From: Liopterus haemorrhoidalis
Lineage: Eukaryota > Arthropoda > Insecta > Coleoptera > Dytiscidae
Assembly (NCBI GenBank): GCA_963971575.1
Contig: OZ020612.1
Coordinates: forward strand, 68,259,869-68,323,868
DNA: 64,000 nt
Direction: 5' to 3'
Shown here piece by piece: positions 44,471 through 56,164 of this stretch (positions are counted from its first letter, which is position 1; every line of letters begins with the position of its first letter). Under the pieces are notes generated by a model that had not been told where the DNA came from, did no database searches, and saw nothing but the letters and a program-made list of their open reading frames with translations. Position numbers and translations under genes: made by a program.

Positions 44471-46819
44471 ATGTTGCTATCTAGACTCTTACTAAACAGA
44501 CTAGTTATTAATCAAAAATATATTTTTTCCAATCCAGGAGTGACAAGTTTCAAAAAGTTTAGAACAATGGCTGGAGATACCGGTATGAATTTAAATGAAA
44601 TAGTTGAGAAGTTGGAAAATTTTGCTCCAGCTACTTTAGCAGAAGGATGGGATAATGTTGGCCTGCTTATTGACCCTATGACTGATACTATTATTAAAAA
44701 TATAATGCTTACAAATGATCTGACTGAAAATGTGATTGATGAAGCGAAGGATAAAAATGTGGGTCTTATTATTTCATATCATCCACCATTATTTAAAGCT
44801 CTAAAAACAATTAATGGCAGGTTGGTATATTTTGTATTTATTATTATTTTTATTTATTTAACTAAAACGCCGAGCGTGACGTTTTTGTAGCGTTTGATTT
44901 AACCAACAGTCTCTAAGAGAATACTGATATAGGTTTGCTACTGTATTAATAATAATCAGTAAATATTTTTCAGAACTTGGAAAGAACGGCTAGTAATCAA
45001 GTGTTTAAGAGCTGATATTGCAGTGTATTCGCCTCACACAAGTTGGGATGTTGTAAATGGCGGTGTTAACGATTGGTTAGCCAAAGCTTTCACAGTCACT
45101 TCATCGAATGCTATTACTGAGTCTGGCTGCGGAAGAAAATTAATGTTGTCCGGCCCTATAACAATTAAAGAAGCTGTTCATCTTATTAAAAGGCATATTG
45201 GAATTCCACATGTGCAAGTGGCATATGGATTGAATCAAAATGAAGGTATAACTAATTTAAATATCATAAATTAAATATCGTTGTCTTTTCAGGTTGGAAA
45301 TTATTTGAAATGTTGTCAAAAAAATTACTAAATTTCAATTTTTGATCTATAATAACCCTAATGCTATATGCCATATTTTAATTTCATGCATGCGACAATA
45401 TTCCTTGAACGTATCAAGTTGCGATGGTGAAGCTAGTATAGGGCTGCCATAATTGTCGGATTACCGACCGGGACACCCCCCCCCCCAAAAAAACTTTTAT
45501 CGACAATAATACCTTTATTATAAAAAAAATTAAAAACAAAAAAAAATAATTAAAGTAGAGATTGATAATAGGTATTCCAAGAGCAAAACGTTGGGATCAA
45601 TGGTGAATCATTTTGGAACACTCAGTTCGACTGGAAAAATTTGATGTTTTTTTTTACTGGTTGCGTCTTTATCAAATCTAAAATAATATAATATAAATTA
45701 ATGGGCGATTCAATTTAATAAAACCAAAAGTGTCACGTATCACTGTCAGTGTTGCCCGCTGGCAAAAAGTTCTTGCGAATTTCGGTGTTGCCAATGTACT
45801 GCGTGCGCATATTAACATTAGACACTAGCTGACTGGTACTCGGCATTACTCCGGAACATTTCGGACCACGAATCTGTTATATAATTTATATATAGTATGT
45901 ATATATGTATATGTACAATATTATCGAAAAATAATTTTTTAATATGCATAAATTTTAAATCGACCGGGACAAATGACTCTTGGACCGGGACACTGGGACA
46001 CAAACCTCAAAACCGGGACATGTCCCGGTGTACCGGGACGTATGGCAGCCCTAAGCTAGTAACATCCCTTTAGATTTACTGGTATTAAGTTTTAATTTGT
46101 TTTTATTCATCCGTATTTGTACCAGGTTAAGATCACTATTTAATAACTAGTAAATTAGATATTTCGAAATTAACCAAATATATTAATGTGTCATCAGCGA
46201 AAAGATGAATTTTATAATTTTTGAGAATATTCGGAAGATCGTTAATGTACAGTAAGAAAAGGAGTGGGCCTAATACACTTCCTTGAGGTACACCCATATC
46301 AATAGGCAAAGATTTTGAAGTTATATTATTCATCCTAACACACTGGTATCTACCACTAAGATAGCTTCGAAACCACTGCAGAGCAGTGCCTTTGACGTAA
46401 TTTTCAAGCTTTTTAATAAGTATTGATTTGATACTGCTGGCGCCATCTCTTGCCTAGATTACTTTTCAACTGCCCTCGTACGTTTCTTAATGACTCTATT
46501 GTCTGTATATGTATTTGTGTAAAATCTAATATAACATTGACTTGCAGATACTGAGATAACTACAGTGGCCCTTTGCGCTGGTTCTGGTTCGACTGTTCTT
46601 GGTGGTACCCAAGCTGATTTATATTTAACTGGAGAGATGTCTCATCATGAAGTATTGGATGCTGTTCAGAATAATATAAGTGTTGTTCTGTGCAATCATA
46701 GTAATACAGAAAGAGGATTTTTGAGCGAATTTGCTCCTGAGTTGGAAAATGGTATTTTGGAAAAAAAATCCAAAGTAACTGTATCTAAAGTTGATAAAGA
46801 TCCTTTAATTGTTGTATAA
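44471..46819 (+). CDS. NIF3L1: NIF3-like protein 1
   Basis: Three exons, 44471-44820, 44974-45245 and 46548-46819, with GT/AG junctions in consistent phase, give 297 residues. Signatures of the NIF3 / GTP cyclohydrolase I type 2-like fold are present: EGWDNVGLLID (58-68), ISYHPPLF with a likely metal-binding His at 104, VYSPHTSWD (134-142) with His and Asp, GCGRKL in the middle, and LYLTGEMSHHEVLDA then CNHSNTERGFL near the end. The family binds a dinuclear metal site; its reaction is not well established. The first 32 residues (MLLSRLLLNRLVINQKYIF..) are basic and hydrophobic, like a mitochondrial presequence; a second Met (MAGDTGMN) at residue 33 could start a cytosolic form. Intron 2 (1.3 kb) carries a LINE relic split by a hAT MITE. 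AATAAA at 46875. Confidence 0.95.
45360..46445 (-). mobile_element. Jockey/CR1-like LINE reverse transcriptase relic in NIF3L1 intron 2
   Basis: Minus strand, 46445-46062: KLENYVKGTALQWFRSYLSG, then DMGVPQGSVLGPLLFLLYIN, then HLFADDTLIY (the catalytic ADD). After a frame change follows NKNKLKLNTSKSKGM. The reading continues beyond the MITE at 45439-46053 as LLASPSQL, down to about 45360. Truncated at both ends and frameshifted. Confidence 0.8.
45439..46053. mobile_element. hAT MITE with TAGGGCTGCCATA ends, inside the LINE relic
   Basis: 615 bases; ends TAGGGCTGCCATA / TATGGCAGCCCTA; perfect 8-bp duplication AGCTAGTA (45431-45438, 46054-46061). Subterminal ACCGGGACA / TGTCCCGGT words. No coding capacity. 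Confidence 0.92.
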
Positions 46820-46874
46820 AAATTTGGGGTTATATATTTGGGTTCTATATTTTTATTAAATATGTACTTGTATT

Positions 46875-46880
46875 AATAAA
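46875..46880 (+). terminator. Polyadenylation signal of NIF3L1
   Basis: AATAAA 56 bases after the stop codon. Confidence 0.6.
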
Positions 46881-48176
46881 ATAATGAAGTTTATATTACT
46901 TTGTTTTCCTTTACAGAGTGTTTCAAATTGAGTGTATCACATGACTAAACAGCGTCGTTATTCTTGTCACAGTTTATTTCCATGTCGCAAACAAATGAAC
47001 ATTAGAATTTGTTCGTTTATTTTTTATTTGGTGTTCTTTTTTATTCCATGTCCCTTTATACGTTGCATTACGCATAGTTAAAAGTAATTTAAAGACTCGG
47101 ACTTATTATATTCTCACAATTATGGTATAATTGTGTTTTTATGTCCCAATTTCTTGAGCAGCCTTTAGGCTGTGTAGGTCATGGTTGCTGATGTACGGTT
47201 TTGGGAATTAAATAATGTGCAGAGTGTTGCGTGTTTGTCAACATAAATGTTGAACTACATTCTAATGTGTTGATAAACATTATTTCTTTATTTCTTGAAA
47301 TCAATAAAAACATTAACATACACATTAAGAATGCCTAGCGATTTCTCTTCGAACCCTAATCCTCTGGAGAACCCCAAATGAGAAGGGCGACGTTAATTAA
47401 CAATTTGTTTTGTCTAAGTTCTTTATTTGTTTAAATTTTTAAGGTGGAAATAAAGTAATTTCATAAATAACAAATTTAGTAGAGTTAATAACTATGAATT
47501 ATTCTGACAGCTTAACCTGGCAACCCTGCTAACGGGACGTCAGTCTTTATTTATCGTATATGTTAATATACACGTAAAGTTTGATTTTTTGCTATAGATA
47601 TAAAAATATCGTTTAATTTATTGATTTTCTACTTGTTTTAATTTCTTTTTTCTTCGAAAGGAATGTTTCTTCATTCTAAATAAATTTTCTTACATTCGTT
47701 TTTGATGTGAAGAAGTGAAATATTTTAGTTTTAGGGTGTACCCCCCTTAACTACACTAATATTCATCAAATTGAAAAAATGCATAGAACAAATAAGAATT
47801 GTTTTCTTATAAACAATTTTTCTTGTATAGTTTTTTATGTTAAGATAGTTCTGTTTATGAAGGAAATATTTTAAGTTTTTAAGTACCAGTTTTAACCCAG
47901 AAACACCCGTTAAGAAAATTTTGAGATACCATGCCTATATTTGATTCTGATTCTATTCTATTGTACCAAATTTCGTTAAAATACGTTCAGCCGTTTTTAA
48001 AAACAGATATAATCTCTAATTTTATTAATTACTATATTATAGCAATTTGTTTTTCTATTTTTATTTAAATATACCTAAAATTATATTTGTATTCGATTTT
48101 ATTGTTATTTATTAACTATAATACAAATAACCATCACCTTAAATTTTGTATAAATCAGTATAAAATTTCCTTAGTT
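46881..48176. other. No gene seen
   Basis: AT-rich intergenic DNA after the NIF3L1 3' end; no open frame or repeat boundary that I can support. Confidence 0.4.
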
Positions 48177-48327
48177 TTTACCGACCGCTAACATATGTAA
48201 GGGAGGAATTGTGATCATACCGATTTTGACATTTCGAGATTTCGATGGATCTCCACGAATTGAGGTCCTTACATAACGTTTTGACTATTTTTAGCATGAT
48301 GTCTGTTGGTCTGTCTGTTCGTCCGTC

Positions 48328-48359
<32 letters not shown>

Positions 48360-48820
48360 CGTCCGTCCGTCCGTCTGTCTGTGTACACGTGCAGAGCAAA
48401 TTCGGCTATAAGGATTTTTATGAAATTTCATATTTAAGCTTCTGCCATCAATGGCACGAGTTGATCAACTTTTGGTAAAAATCGGTTGACTAGAAATGGG
48501 AGTTTACTCGTGTCGATATTAAGATTTTTGCGAATATTTAGCAACAGAAAAATATTTAGAAAAAATTTATTTAACAAAAGTTGCTATAAATGCAATAACT
48601 AATAACTTTTATTTGAGACGTTTTTAGATAAAACGAAAAAAATGTGTAAATTTTTGTAAAATTTTTTCATACTTATGTGTAACGTTTCCATGGTCATAAT
48701 AAATAATATCTCTGTTCGAAAATATTGGGCCAAGTTATTTATACTCTGCTGCTAGAATGTATTTTATACAAGTATTTTGTAATGACGGTCGGTCCTGTGG
48801 TGGCCACAGTTGATTTTTTA
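48177..48820 (+). repeat. CTGT-core dispersed repeat (copy 3)
   Basis: Full copy: ACCGACCGCTAACATATGTA start, ATCATACCGATTTTGACATT, GCATGATGTCTGTT, a CTGT/CCGT microsatellite (about 48305-48380), TGTACACGTGCAGAGCAAAT, GACTAGAAATGGGAGTTTAC, and GGTCGGTCCTGTGGTGGCCA at the end. The ACCGACC start and GGTCGGT near the end are inverted. Frames of the LSVCLSV type here are microsatellite translations. Confidence 0.85.
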
Positions 48821-48904
48821 TTTATAATTTATTCAGTAGAACTGTCTTCAAATAAATAACTATTATGAAAGTAGTCAATAAAAATATTTAAAAACGTGCA
48901 ACAT

Positions 48905-49088
48905 CTATATTAATTTTGTATGCTAGTTTGAACTACGCATACACGTGACACGCAATTGGAGTGTTTTTCGCGCGCTTTTGAATTTTTTTTAAGCCTTTAA
49001 ATTAAAAAAAAAACAATTTTTTTTTATGTGTATATGAAACAAAAGGAATATAATAAAAAAATAAAATAAAAATCATGCCTATCCCCTT
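48905..49088 (-). mobile_element. End fragment of the P-like element (copy 3)
   Basis: Minus strand starts AAGGGGATAGGCATGATTTT and follows the left end of copy 1 at 12279 through the T-rich stretch to AAAGCGCGCGAAAA. It stops before the THAP exon. A solo end. Confidence 0.7.
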
Positions 49089-50029
49089 GATTAATAATCA
49101 TAAATGTTTTGTAATAAAATAATATTTTAACAAGTAAAGTAAGTCGATAAGGAGAACATTAACGATTAAGAATGCTTATAAAAATGGATGCATATATTTA
49201 CAAGTTTGTGTTATGTAGTTACTGAAAACTGACCATACCACCATGATTATTACACCTTACATCCGGTCAAACCAGGCGGAAATTCATTTACCAAATATGG
49301 TAGTGGTTGTTAAGGTGTCATGATCTACCATTCAACGTTCAAGACCTGATGGCAACGTGCTAAAAAACTGTAATTTAGGTGTAAACCACGTACGATATTC
49401 ATGCATAGTTTACGCACTATGCTATTAACGCGACAAGAGCAATTTCAATATTATTGGACAATTTAAATGCAAGTAACGAGAGTATTTAATTAAAAAATAT
49501 TAAGGATTAAATATTTATGAGCTAGAATATGCAGCAGAAGCAATAAAAGTAATTCTAATGGGGCAAGCACAAATAATAATAATAGGTTTCCAACTCCTAT
49601 TGAGAAGTGACATTACCGTTGGCGGCGCTGTAATTCATGGCAAAATGGCTGAATTGTCTAGTATTCAGCTGTTAATATGCTAACAGGGAACTGGTTAATT
49701 ATAGCACAGTACATTTTTATTTTATGAAAATGTATCTTTGGACCTTCTAACAAAAAATCAACACCAGAACATATGTAATAATTTCAAACAGTACTACAGT
49801 CGCGTAGTACAATATTTCACCACCAGACTGCGTATCCGAGCGTGTCAGTTTTAATAAGCGTATATGGGCAGAGAAGGTAAGGGCCAACCAGGGGGGCTAA
49901 CACAATTTTATAATTATAATTTAAACACTACATATCATGTGACTACAAGAGCAAGTTTGAGGTGTGCTGGCTGAGCTTCACAAACGAACAGCTATTTGTC
50001 AAAGAAAAGTTTTGTCGCTTATTTTTTTA
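49089..50029. other. No gene seen
   Basis: Mostly AT-rich. ATTCAGCTG..GCTAACAG near 49660-49690 and scattered GC patches give no recognisable feature. Confidence 0.35.
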
Positions 50030-50330
50030 ATGCTTTGTTCTCCACCTGAACATTTCCTATTTTACTGCAATAGACCATACTGTGTCGTCACATACATGTG
50101 CTGCCATCTGAGAGCTGAGTCCTTTTTGACCATAGAAAAAAGTTTTTGACTGGTTTAAAATACATTACTTTTGTTACCTTAATTTTATGAATATCTTCAA
50201 TTTTGGAATGAAAAATATGTATTTTTGATAAATATATACTAATATAAACAGTCCAGATACTTTATATTATAGAATGATGATTTTATAAATATATAAATAA
50301 AGATTCGAAGACATATTTATAGGTTACGTT
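50030..50330 (+). repeat. Dispersed repeat, paired with 60290-60560
   Basis: AATAGACCATA..GTGCTGCCATCTGA..TAAAATACATTACTTTTGTTAC..ATTTTATGAATAT..AAGATTCGAAG matches the reverse complement of 60290-60560 along its length with moderate divergence. No coding. Confidence 0.7.
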
Positions 50331-50629
50331 TTTAAATAATATGAAAATTGAAATATCTTTAGTAATTATTTAATTAACACTAAGTAATCATTATATTTTG
50401 TTTTAGAATGCATAATGGTGTAATGTTTTGCTCCAAATTGTAGCCATTACAGCTACATTCTTAATTGCAAATTTTTTCGTTTCTTGACGGATTAAAATGA
50501 AAAACTTTAATCGTTTAAATTGCTGTGGAAGAGAAAAGTGAATTTATATTAACTAAAAAATCTACCCCCTCCCCCTTAACATTACTTCTAAACACCATTA
50601 ATTTGTAAGACATAGGGTAGGCCTAGGGG

Positions 50630-50681
50630 CTCCGTTATAGAAAAAAGGGCTCCGCAAGTAAACAAGGTTGAGAACCACTGG
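50630..50681. mobile_element. Solo hAT-like right end
   Basis: GGGCTCCGCAAGTAAACAAGG then TTGAGAACCACTG is a typical hAT terminus (inverse of CAGTGGTTCTCAACC). Its left partner was not found. The left-hand type CAGCGGTTCCCAACC occurs at 52119. Confidence 0.5.
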
Positions 50682-50688
50682 TCTAGAG

Positions 50689-51535
50689 AAAAATTGGGGC
50701 TTAAATCGTTTAAAACGTTTTGAAATAATGACAATTTTTTGAATGGCATAATTTACATTATTTGTGAAAATTATAAAATAAAAAAAATCACAACTTAAAA
50801 ATGGTTAGAGATACCGACCAGCGGTTGAAATTTTTGGATTCTTTGCAGTTTATTTAGTCTTGATAAAAATTGGGGCTTTAATCGTTTAATGCGTTTTGAG
50901 ATTGTGACAATTTTTTGAATGGCATAATTTACATTATTTGTGAAAATTATAAAATAAAAAAAATCACAACTTAAAAATGGTTAGAGATACCGACCAGCGG
51001 TTGAAATTTTTGGATTCTTTGCAGTTTATTTAGTCTTGATAAAAATTGGGGCTTTAATCGTTTAATGCGTTTTGAGATTGTGACAATTTTAGTTATGGTA
51101 TAATTTACATAATTTGTGAAAATTGTGAGTTTAAAAAAATCACAACTCAAAAACGGTTAGAGAAAACAACCTGACGCTAGAATTTTTGTATTCCTCGTAG
51201 TTTATTAAGTCTAGAAAAAATTTGAGGCCTTACTCGTTTTGCGTATTTTAAAATTATGACAAATTTTAAAATGGCGTGATTTATAGAAATATTCATCTTC
51301 GCATGGATATATCTCAAAAATGAAATGCAATAAAGACCTGCGGTTGAAATTTTTGAAATCTTGAGGTCCTAATTTACTTGTAACCAGATTTTGAAACAAA
51401 ATTTTTTTTTGAAGTTTTTTCATTTTTTAAATTTTTTTTTAAAAATTTTGAAAATTACTAGCTTAAAAATGGTTAGGGATATAAATATGCGGCTTGAAAT
51501 TTTAAAATTCTACTACACTGTTTAGTCTAAGAAAA
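50689..51535. repeat. 176-bp tandem repeat array
   Basis: A unit beginning AAAAATTGGGGCTTTAATCG and ending CAGTTTATTTAGTCTTGAT starts at 50689, 50865, 51041 and about 51216, with a degraded fifth unit. Units 1 and 2 are nearly identical (CGTTTTGA..ATTTACATTATTTGTGAAA..GAGATACCGACCAGCGGTTG), unit 3 diverges in its second half, and units 4-5 are old. Confidence 0.9.
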
Positions 51536-52484
51536 AAATTGGGCTTAAATAAACATATTATTAAGTTTTTTAGGGGCAGTAATCCAAAATCCTTGAAAAT
51601 GGCCAAAAATCAAAAAATCGTAAGGGGTAGACCTTAAAAAAATCGTGATTTTTGAAGAAAAAAAAAATTGTCTCCAATTTTATTGAAAATTGGTACAAAT
51701 ATGCATTTTTGGTCAGAGATCAAGAAAATTTGGTCCATTTTGAAGTTTGGGCAAAAGTTTTGGAATTATAGGCAAAAAACTGACCTAAATCAGCTCTAAC
51801 TCAAAAACTAGGAAAGCATGATTTTTTTAAATATTTTTTTCATAATCCTCACCCCAAAATTAGCCTAAAATTATATTTTGGCTAAAATCGGAGTCGAAAA
51901 AATTTTGACCAAGATTTTTTTTTTTCGAAAATTGGTATACGTATATATTTTTAGCCTTAGATCACAAATATATGGTCAATTTTGAGTTACGGTCTAAAAT
52001 TTTGACATTTTCGGCAGAAAAAGTAAAAAAATGGCTCAGAACCGATGAAATGTTAGCCTGCCCCTTTTTTAAATCTTTATCAACTAATACTTACGTCTTA
52101 TCTATCATCTATATCAGCGGTTCCCAACCTGTGCTCCGCAGAGCCCTTACTGCTCCGCGTGCACTTCTCAGGGGCTCCACAGCCGTTCCAAAAAATAAAA
52201 TAAATAAAAATTGAATAAAACCAAAAGTATTAGCAATAAAAAACAGAATCAAAATAATAAAACTGGAAATGACATTCTGAAAGAAAATTGGCCAAGTTGT
52301 ATGTATGTCCAAGTGATTTCTGACTCTAGCCCAGAGGCGAATTAAGCGGTGGGGGCTCACGAAGCCGGGGGGCCTACCGGAGTCTATATACAAATATTTC
52401 CATTCTATTTAAAATAATAGAGGGCCCATTTTAATTTTACCGCCCAGGGCCCCCAAGCAACTTAATTCGCCACTGGTACATATG
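51536..52484. other. Low-complexity sequence and transposon ends
   Basis: 51540-52080 is AT-rich with loosely repeated AAAATTTTGA phrases and no gene. 52119 has a hAT-type left end CAGCGGTTCCCAACC without partner. 52332-52475 is a MITE with ends CAGAGGCGAATTAAG / CTTAATTCGCCACTG. Confidence 0.5.
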
Positions 52485-52638
52485 TAGGGTGACCATTTTC
52501 TTAAGAAGGCAATGCGGGACGAAGCAAAAAAAATAAAGTCTTCATTTCCCAAATCCAAAATGTTAAAACGCGGGACTTTTGCGGGACGCATCTTAATGCG
52601 GGACAAAATGTTAAAATGCGGGACGAATGGTCACCCTA
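52485..52638. mobile_element. hAT MITE, TAGGGTGACC family (copy 4, short)
   Basis: 154 bases; ends TAGGGTGACCATT / AATGGTCACCCTA; perfect 8-bp duplication TACATATG (52477-52484, 52639-52646). Deletion derivative: it keeps the GCGGGAC subterminal words but lacks the tandem core. Confidence 0.93.
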
Positions 52639-52646
52639 TACATATG

Positions 52647-54036
52647 CATCCATGCCCCCCCCCTGGTTGCGCTACTGTTATATAATATTCGGCGGTCTGG
52701 TGAAAATATAAATCGATTATTCGACATTTGGTTATTCGAACAAATCATGCTTCTCTTCATCCATAATAATTGTATAAATGTTGTTCAGATTATAAATTTT
52801 TATTAGAAGCATTAGCTTTGTTATAACATTTTTTCTATACGCCTCTCTTGTCAAGCTGTGAAATAATGGCATTGAATGAAAAATATAAAATTATGTATAT
52901 TTCTTCACGTATACTTTAAAAAATGTCGTTATGTTAGAAAATTATATAGAACCAGTACGTATCTTACGTAGGGGGTAAGTAAATTAAACTTTACTTGATA
53001 CTCACTCACGTTTTGTGTGCAACAAAGTATAAACAGCGCGTGGTATACGGGTAAGATTCCATGCAACATTATCAATTTACGTTATTAGGGACAATTTGAG
53101 GGTATTTTAGTGTATTACTTTCTTTGTTAGTTTATAACATCTGCGTGTATTGTGGCTTTTGATATTACATGGTAAATTTTCGATTTGTTTTATAGTGTTA
53201 TTTATATAAATTATTTCTTTTGCATGACGAAATTTTTACGAGTGTTGTGTATGAAGTAAATTCGATATACTTATAGGGAAATAAATTTAAGATCTAGCGC
53301 CGTGGTGGTATTTTTTTAAACGTACGTAAAGGGTACTTAATATTATTGTTACATAGATGTGAACGTAAATTTATAGGAATAAATATATTTTACAATATTT
53401 TGTGAACTTGTTTTACTATTTTATCAACAAGTAAGTATATACAAATGTTTATAAAGCCATATTTTTGTATGATCCTTCTCTAAAAAAAATTAAAAACTAT
53501 ATTTTGTGAATGTTGTAGGTTATAGCGATAACATTTTCGTAGTGGATTATTTAAAATATCGACATTTCCAGATTAGAGAGATTCTAAGTGGTGAACTTTT
53601 AATGACTTACTTCAAAGTAGAAGTCGTTGGTATTAGTCATACTATTCGACATAAACAAATGTCGAATCATCATCATCAATATTAATCGTATTTTCTAATA
53701 GCATTTTGACATTCAATGACATAAAACATTCAATAAGATATGTTGACACCTGCTGCCCTCAGTTATTATATTAAAAACTAATGAACTTGCACCTGTGACC
53801 TTCGTGAACATCAAAATAATTCCTAAATTTCTTTGATTTCTGCTGCCACCAATTTTAAATTCTGGAATTAATGCAACTGACGGATATATACGAAAATTAA
53901 CGATCAAAAATTCGGTTTTAATGGCAATTAACAGGATTAAATGACGTAGTATGTGAACTCATTAATTAAACGGGTGATCTAATTCCCTAATCTTAATCTG
54001 AGAACTAGAGCAGATTACGTGAAAACTAGTTCAAAT
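52647..54036. other. No gene seen
   Basis: CCCCCCCTGGTTGCGCTACTG at 52656 is a solo transposon end (inverse of CAGTAGCGCAACCAGG). 53275-53560 is the second copy of the old repeat at 30960. No coding sequence recognised. Confidence 0.4.
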
Positions 54037-54555
54037 GACTATAACTCCCTTATTTATGAACCGATTTTAAAAAGCATCACACTTCTGTAATCAAGACATC
54101 AAGGTGCTTCTGCAAGTACCCTTAAAAGTGCCAAATTCGGACTTCGACAAAAAATTCTGCTCCAGTTTCGGCCGAAAGTGGAGCACGGCTATAACTCGCT
54201 TATTTATGGACCGATATCGCTGAGATTTGGCACAGGGGTGTGGAATTAGGTAATCTTTAAACGTAGGTGCACCAAAATGGAATATATGTAGAAATAGAGC
54301 CTCAGGGGCCCCCCAATTTTGAAAAAAAGTCTATAATTCCCTTATTTATTGACCGATTTTGATGAGATTTAGTATTGGGGTTCAAGAGTAGGTTGTAATT
54401 GATAGGAGATGTTAAAATTTGAACCAAAAACTGCTACAGTTTCGGTCAAAAGTGGATCAGGGCCATAACTCGCTTATTTATGGACTGATATTGTTGGGAT
54501 TTGGTACAGGTGTGTGAAAATAGGTAATCTTTAAACATAAGTATACGAAAATGGT
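54037..54555. repeat. Tandem repeats around TATAACTCSCTTATTTATGG
   Basis: The phrase TATAACTC(C/G)CTTATTTATG..CCGAT occurs at about 54041, 54190, 54330 and 54464. The 90-base blocks at 54188 and 54462 are close copies (..GAGATTTGG / GGGATTTGGTACAGG..GGTAATCTTTAAAC), 274 bases apart, so the higher-order unit is about 274 bases. Confidence 0.7.
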
Positions 54556-54568
54556 CAAAAACTTTTGT

Positions 54569-56160
54569 CATAATCATCATCATCATCAAGCCTTGTCCAT
54601 CATCGGGTGATTTTGGACTGCCTCTAAAAAGAGCATAGGCTGTCAATAAAATTTCTCCATCTAACTCGTCTATCTGCCATAGGCTTCAAGTCGATGATGT
54701 TATTATAGAGTCTTTTGTCTTGGTTTTGAGAGCTCCATGCATTTATTTCTAGCAGGGTTGAGCGACACTAGGTGTTCTTGAGTCGCCCTCTACGCCTACT
54801 GTCCTGAGGGTTGTATGCTAGTGCATATCGACACACTTCGCTAGGAGCCCTTCGAAGAGTGTGCCCTAACCAACCATACTTTCTTCTTTTTATTTGCAAA
54901 TTAATGTCCATTTGACCAGTTCTTTCCCTCAATTCTACGTTTGATATTCTACGTGACCAATAAATGCGAAGGATTCTTCGAAGACATCGATTTACAAATA
55001 CTCGCACTCTTTTCTTGATAGCTTCTGTAACGAACCAAGTCTCGCAGCCGTACAGAAGAACTGACGTCACGCATGCCCTGAAGATGGTAGTTTTCGTGGA
55101 AGTACTGTAGATCGCAGAATTCCATACCCGGCTAAGTTGGATGAAGGCGCCTCTAGCTTTGCGTATTATGCTTTCCACATCTATATCCGCGCCACCGTCC
55201 ACAGACATAACTCTCCCCAAGAACCGGAAAACTGGAAATCATCCACACGCTTGATTTGATGGTTACCGAGCAGTAAAGGTCTATCAGTTTCTGCATTTAT
55301 CCGCATTTCTTTCGTCTTGGAGCTATTAATTTTTAATCCAACTTTTGCAGATTCAATCGTGAGGTCATCAAGTTTTCGCTGTATGTCTCCTTGCTTATGC
55401 GACAACTTACATTTATCGTCTGCAAAATCCAGTGACTCCAGTGTGACTGTTGGTGTTAGCGGATTCCAAATGATTCCTCTGGGTTTGTTGGCTGTTGATC
55501 GTCTAGCCACGGCGTCTAAAACTATCAAAAAAAGAAGCGGTGACATCACACAACCTTGTCTAACACCTGTAATGGTTAGAAAGGGTTCTGACAAGCTACC
55601 ATTGTGTAGAACTCCACACGTGAAGCTGTTGTAGCTATTTATAATCAGAGATATTATTTAGTCAGGCACTCCAATATTTTGCATTTCAGCCTAAATGCAT
55701 TCTCTATCGACAGAGTCGAATACTTTTTCATAGTCGACGAAAAGGAGATACAAAGGGGAACGGAACTCGACTGCCTGTGCGATGATAATCCTGAGGGTAT
55801 TAATTTGATGTATACAAGACCTGCCTGTTCTGAAACCAGCCTGTTCAGGTCTCAATTTCTTGTCGATAGCTGTGACCATTCTTTCAAGTATTATCTTGCA
55901 AAATATCTTCATTACTGAGCATAAGATGTTAATGCCACGCCAATTATTGCAGTCCGTCAGGTCCCCTTTCTTGGCAATTTTAATTACAATGCCTTCTTGC
56001 CAGTCCGAAGGAAATGGCTCTTGTTCCCACACCTTGGTGAAGAGTGGATGAAGACACTCAGCAAACAAGTTGACGTCTGTTTTGAGTACCTCAGCTGTGA
56101 TATTATCACAGCCCGCAGCCTTGTTGTCGAATATGTCTGTTAAATAAATATTCCTCTAAA
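54569..56160 (-). mobile_element. RTE-like non-LTR retrotransposon, 5'-truncated and frameshifted
   Basis: Minus-strand reverse transcriptase in three frames. 56150-55691: NKAAGCDNITAEVLK, WQEGIVIKIAKKGDLTDCNN, RPEQAGFRTGRSC, FVDYEKVFDSVDR. 55594-55205: GVRQGCVMSPLLFL, LDFADDKCKL (the FADD active site). 55220-54768: the conserved C-terminal region KYGWLGHTLRRAPSEV then NPQDSRRRGRLKNT. The 3' end on the minus strand is a GATGATGATGAT-type microsatellite tail at 54569-54590, typical of the RTE group. The endonuclease domain is missing. Inactive; clade inferred from the C-terminus and tail. Confidence 0.85.
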
Positions 56161-56164
56161 CAGT

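Noticed and set aside
52109..52393. 94-codon minus-strand frame
   Set aside because: Runs through two different transposon ends with low-complexity sequence between them.
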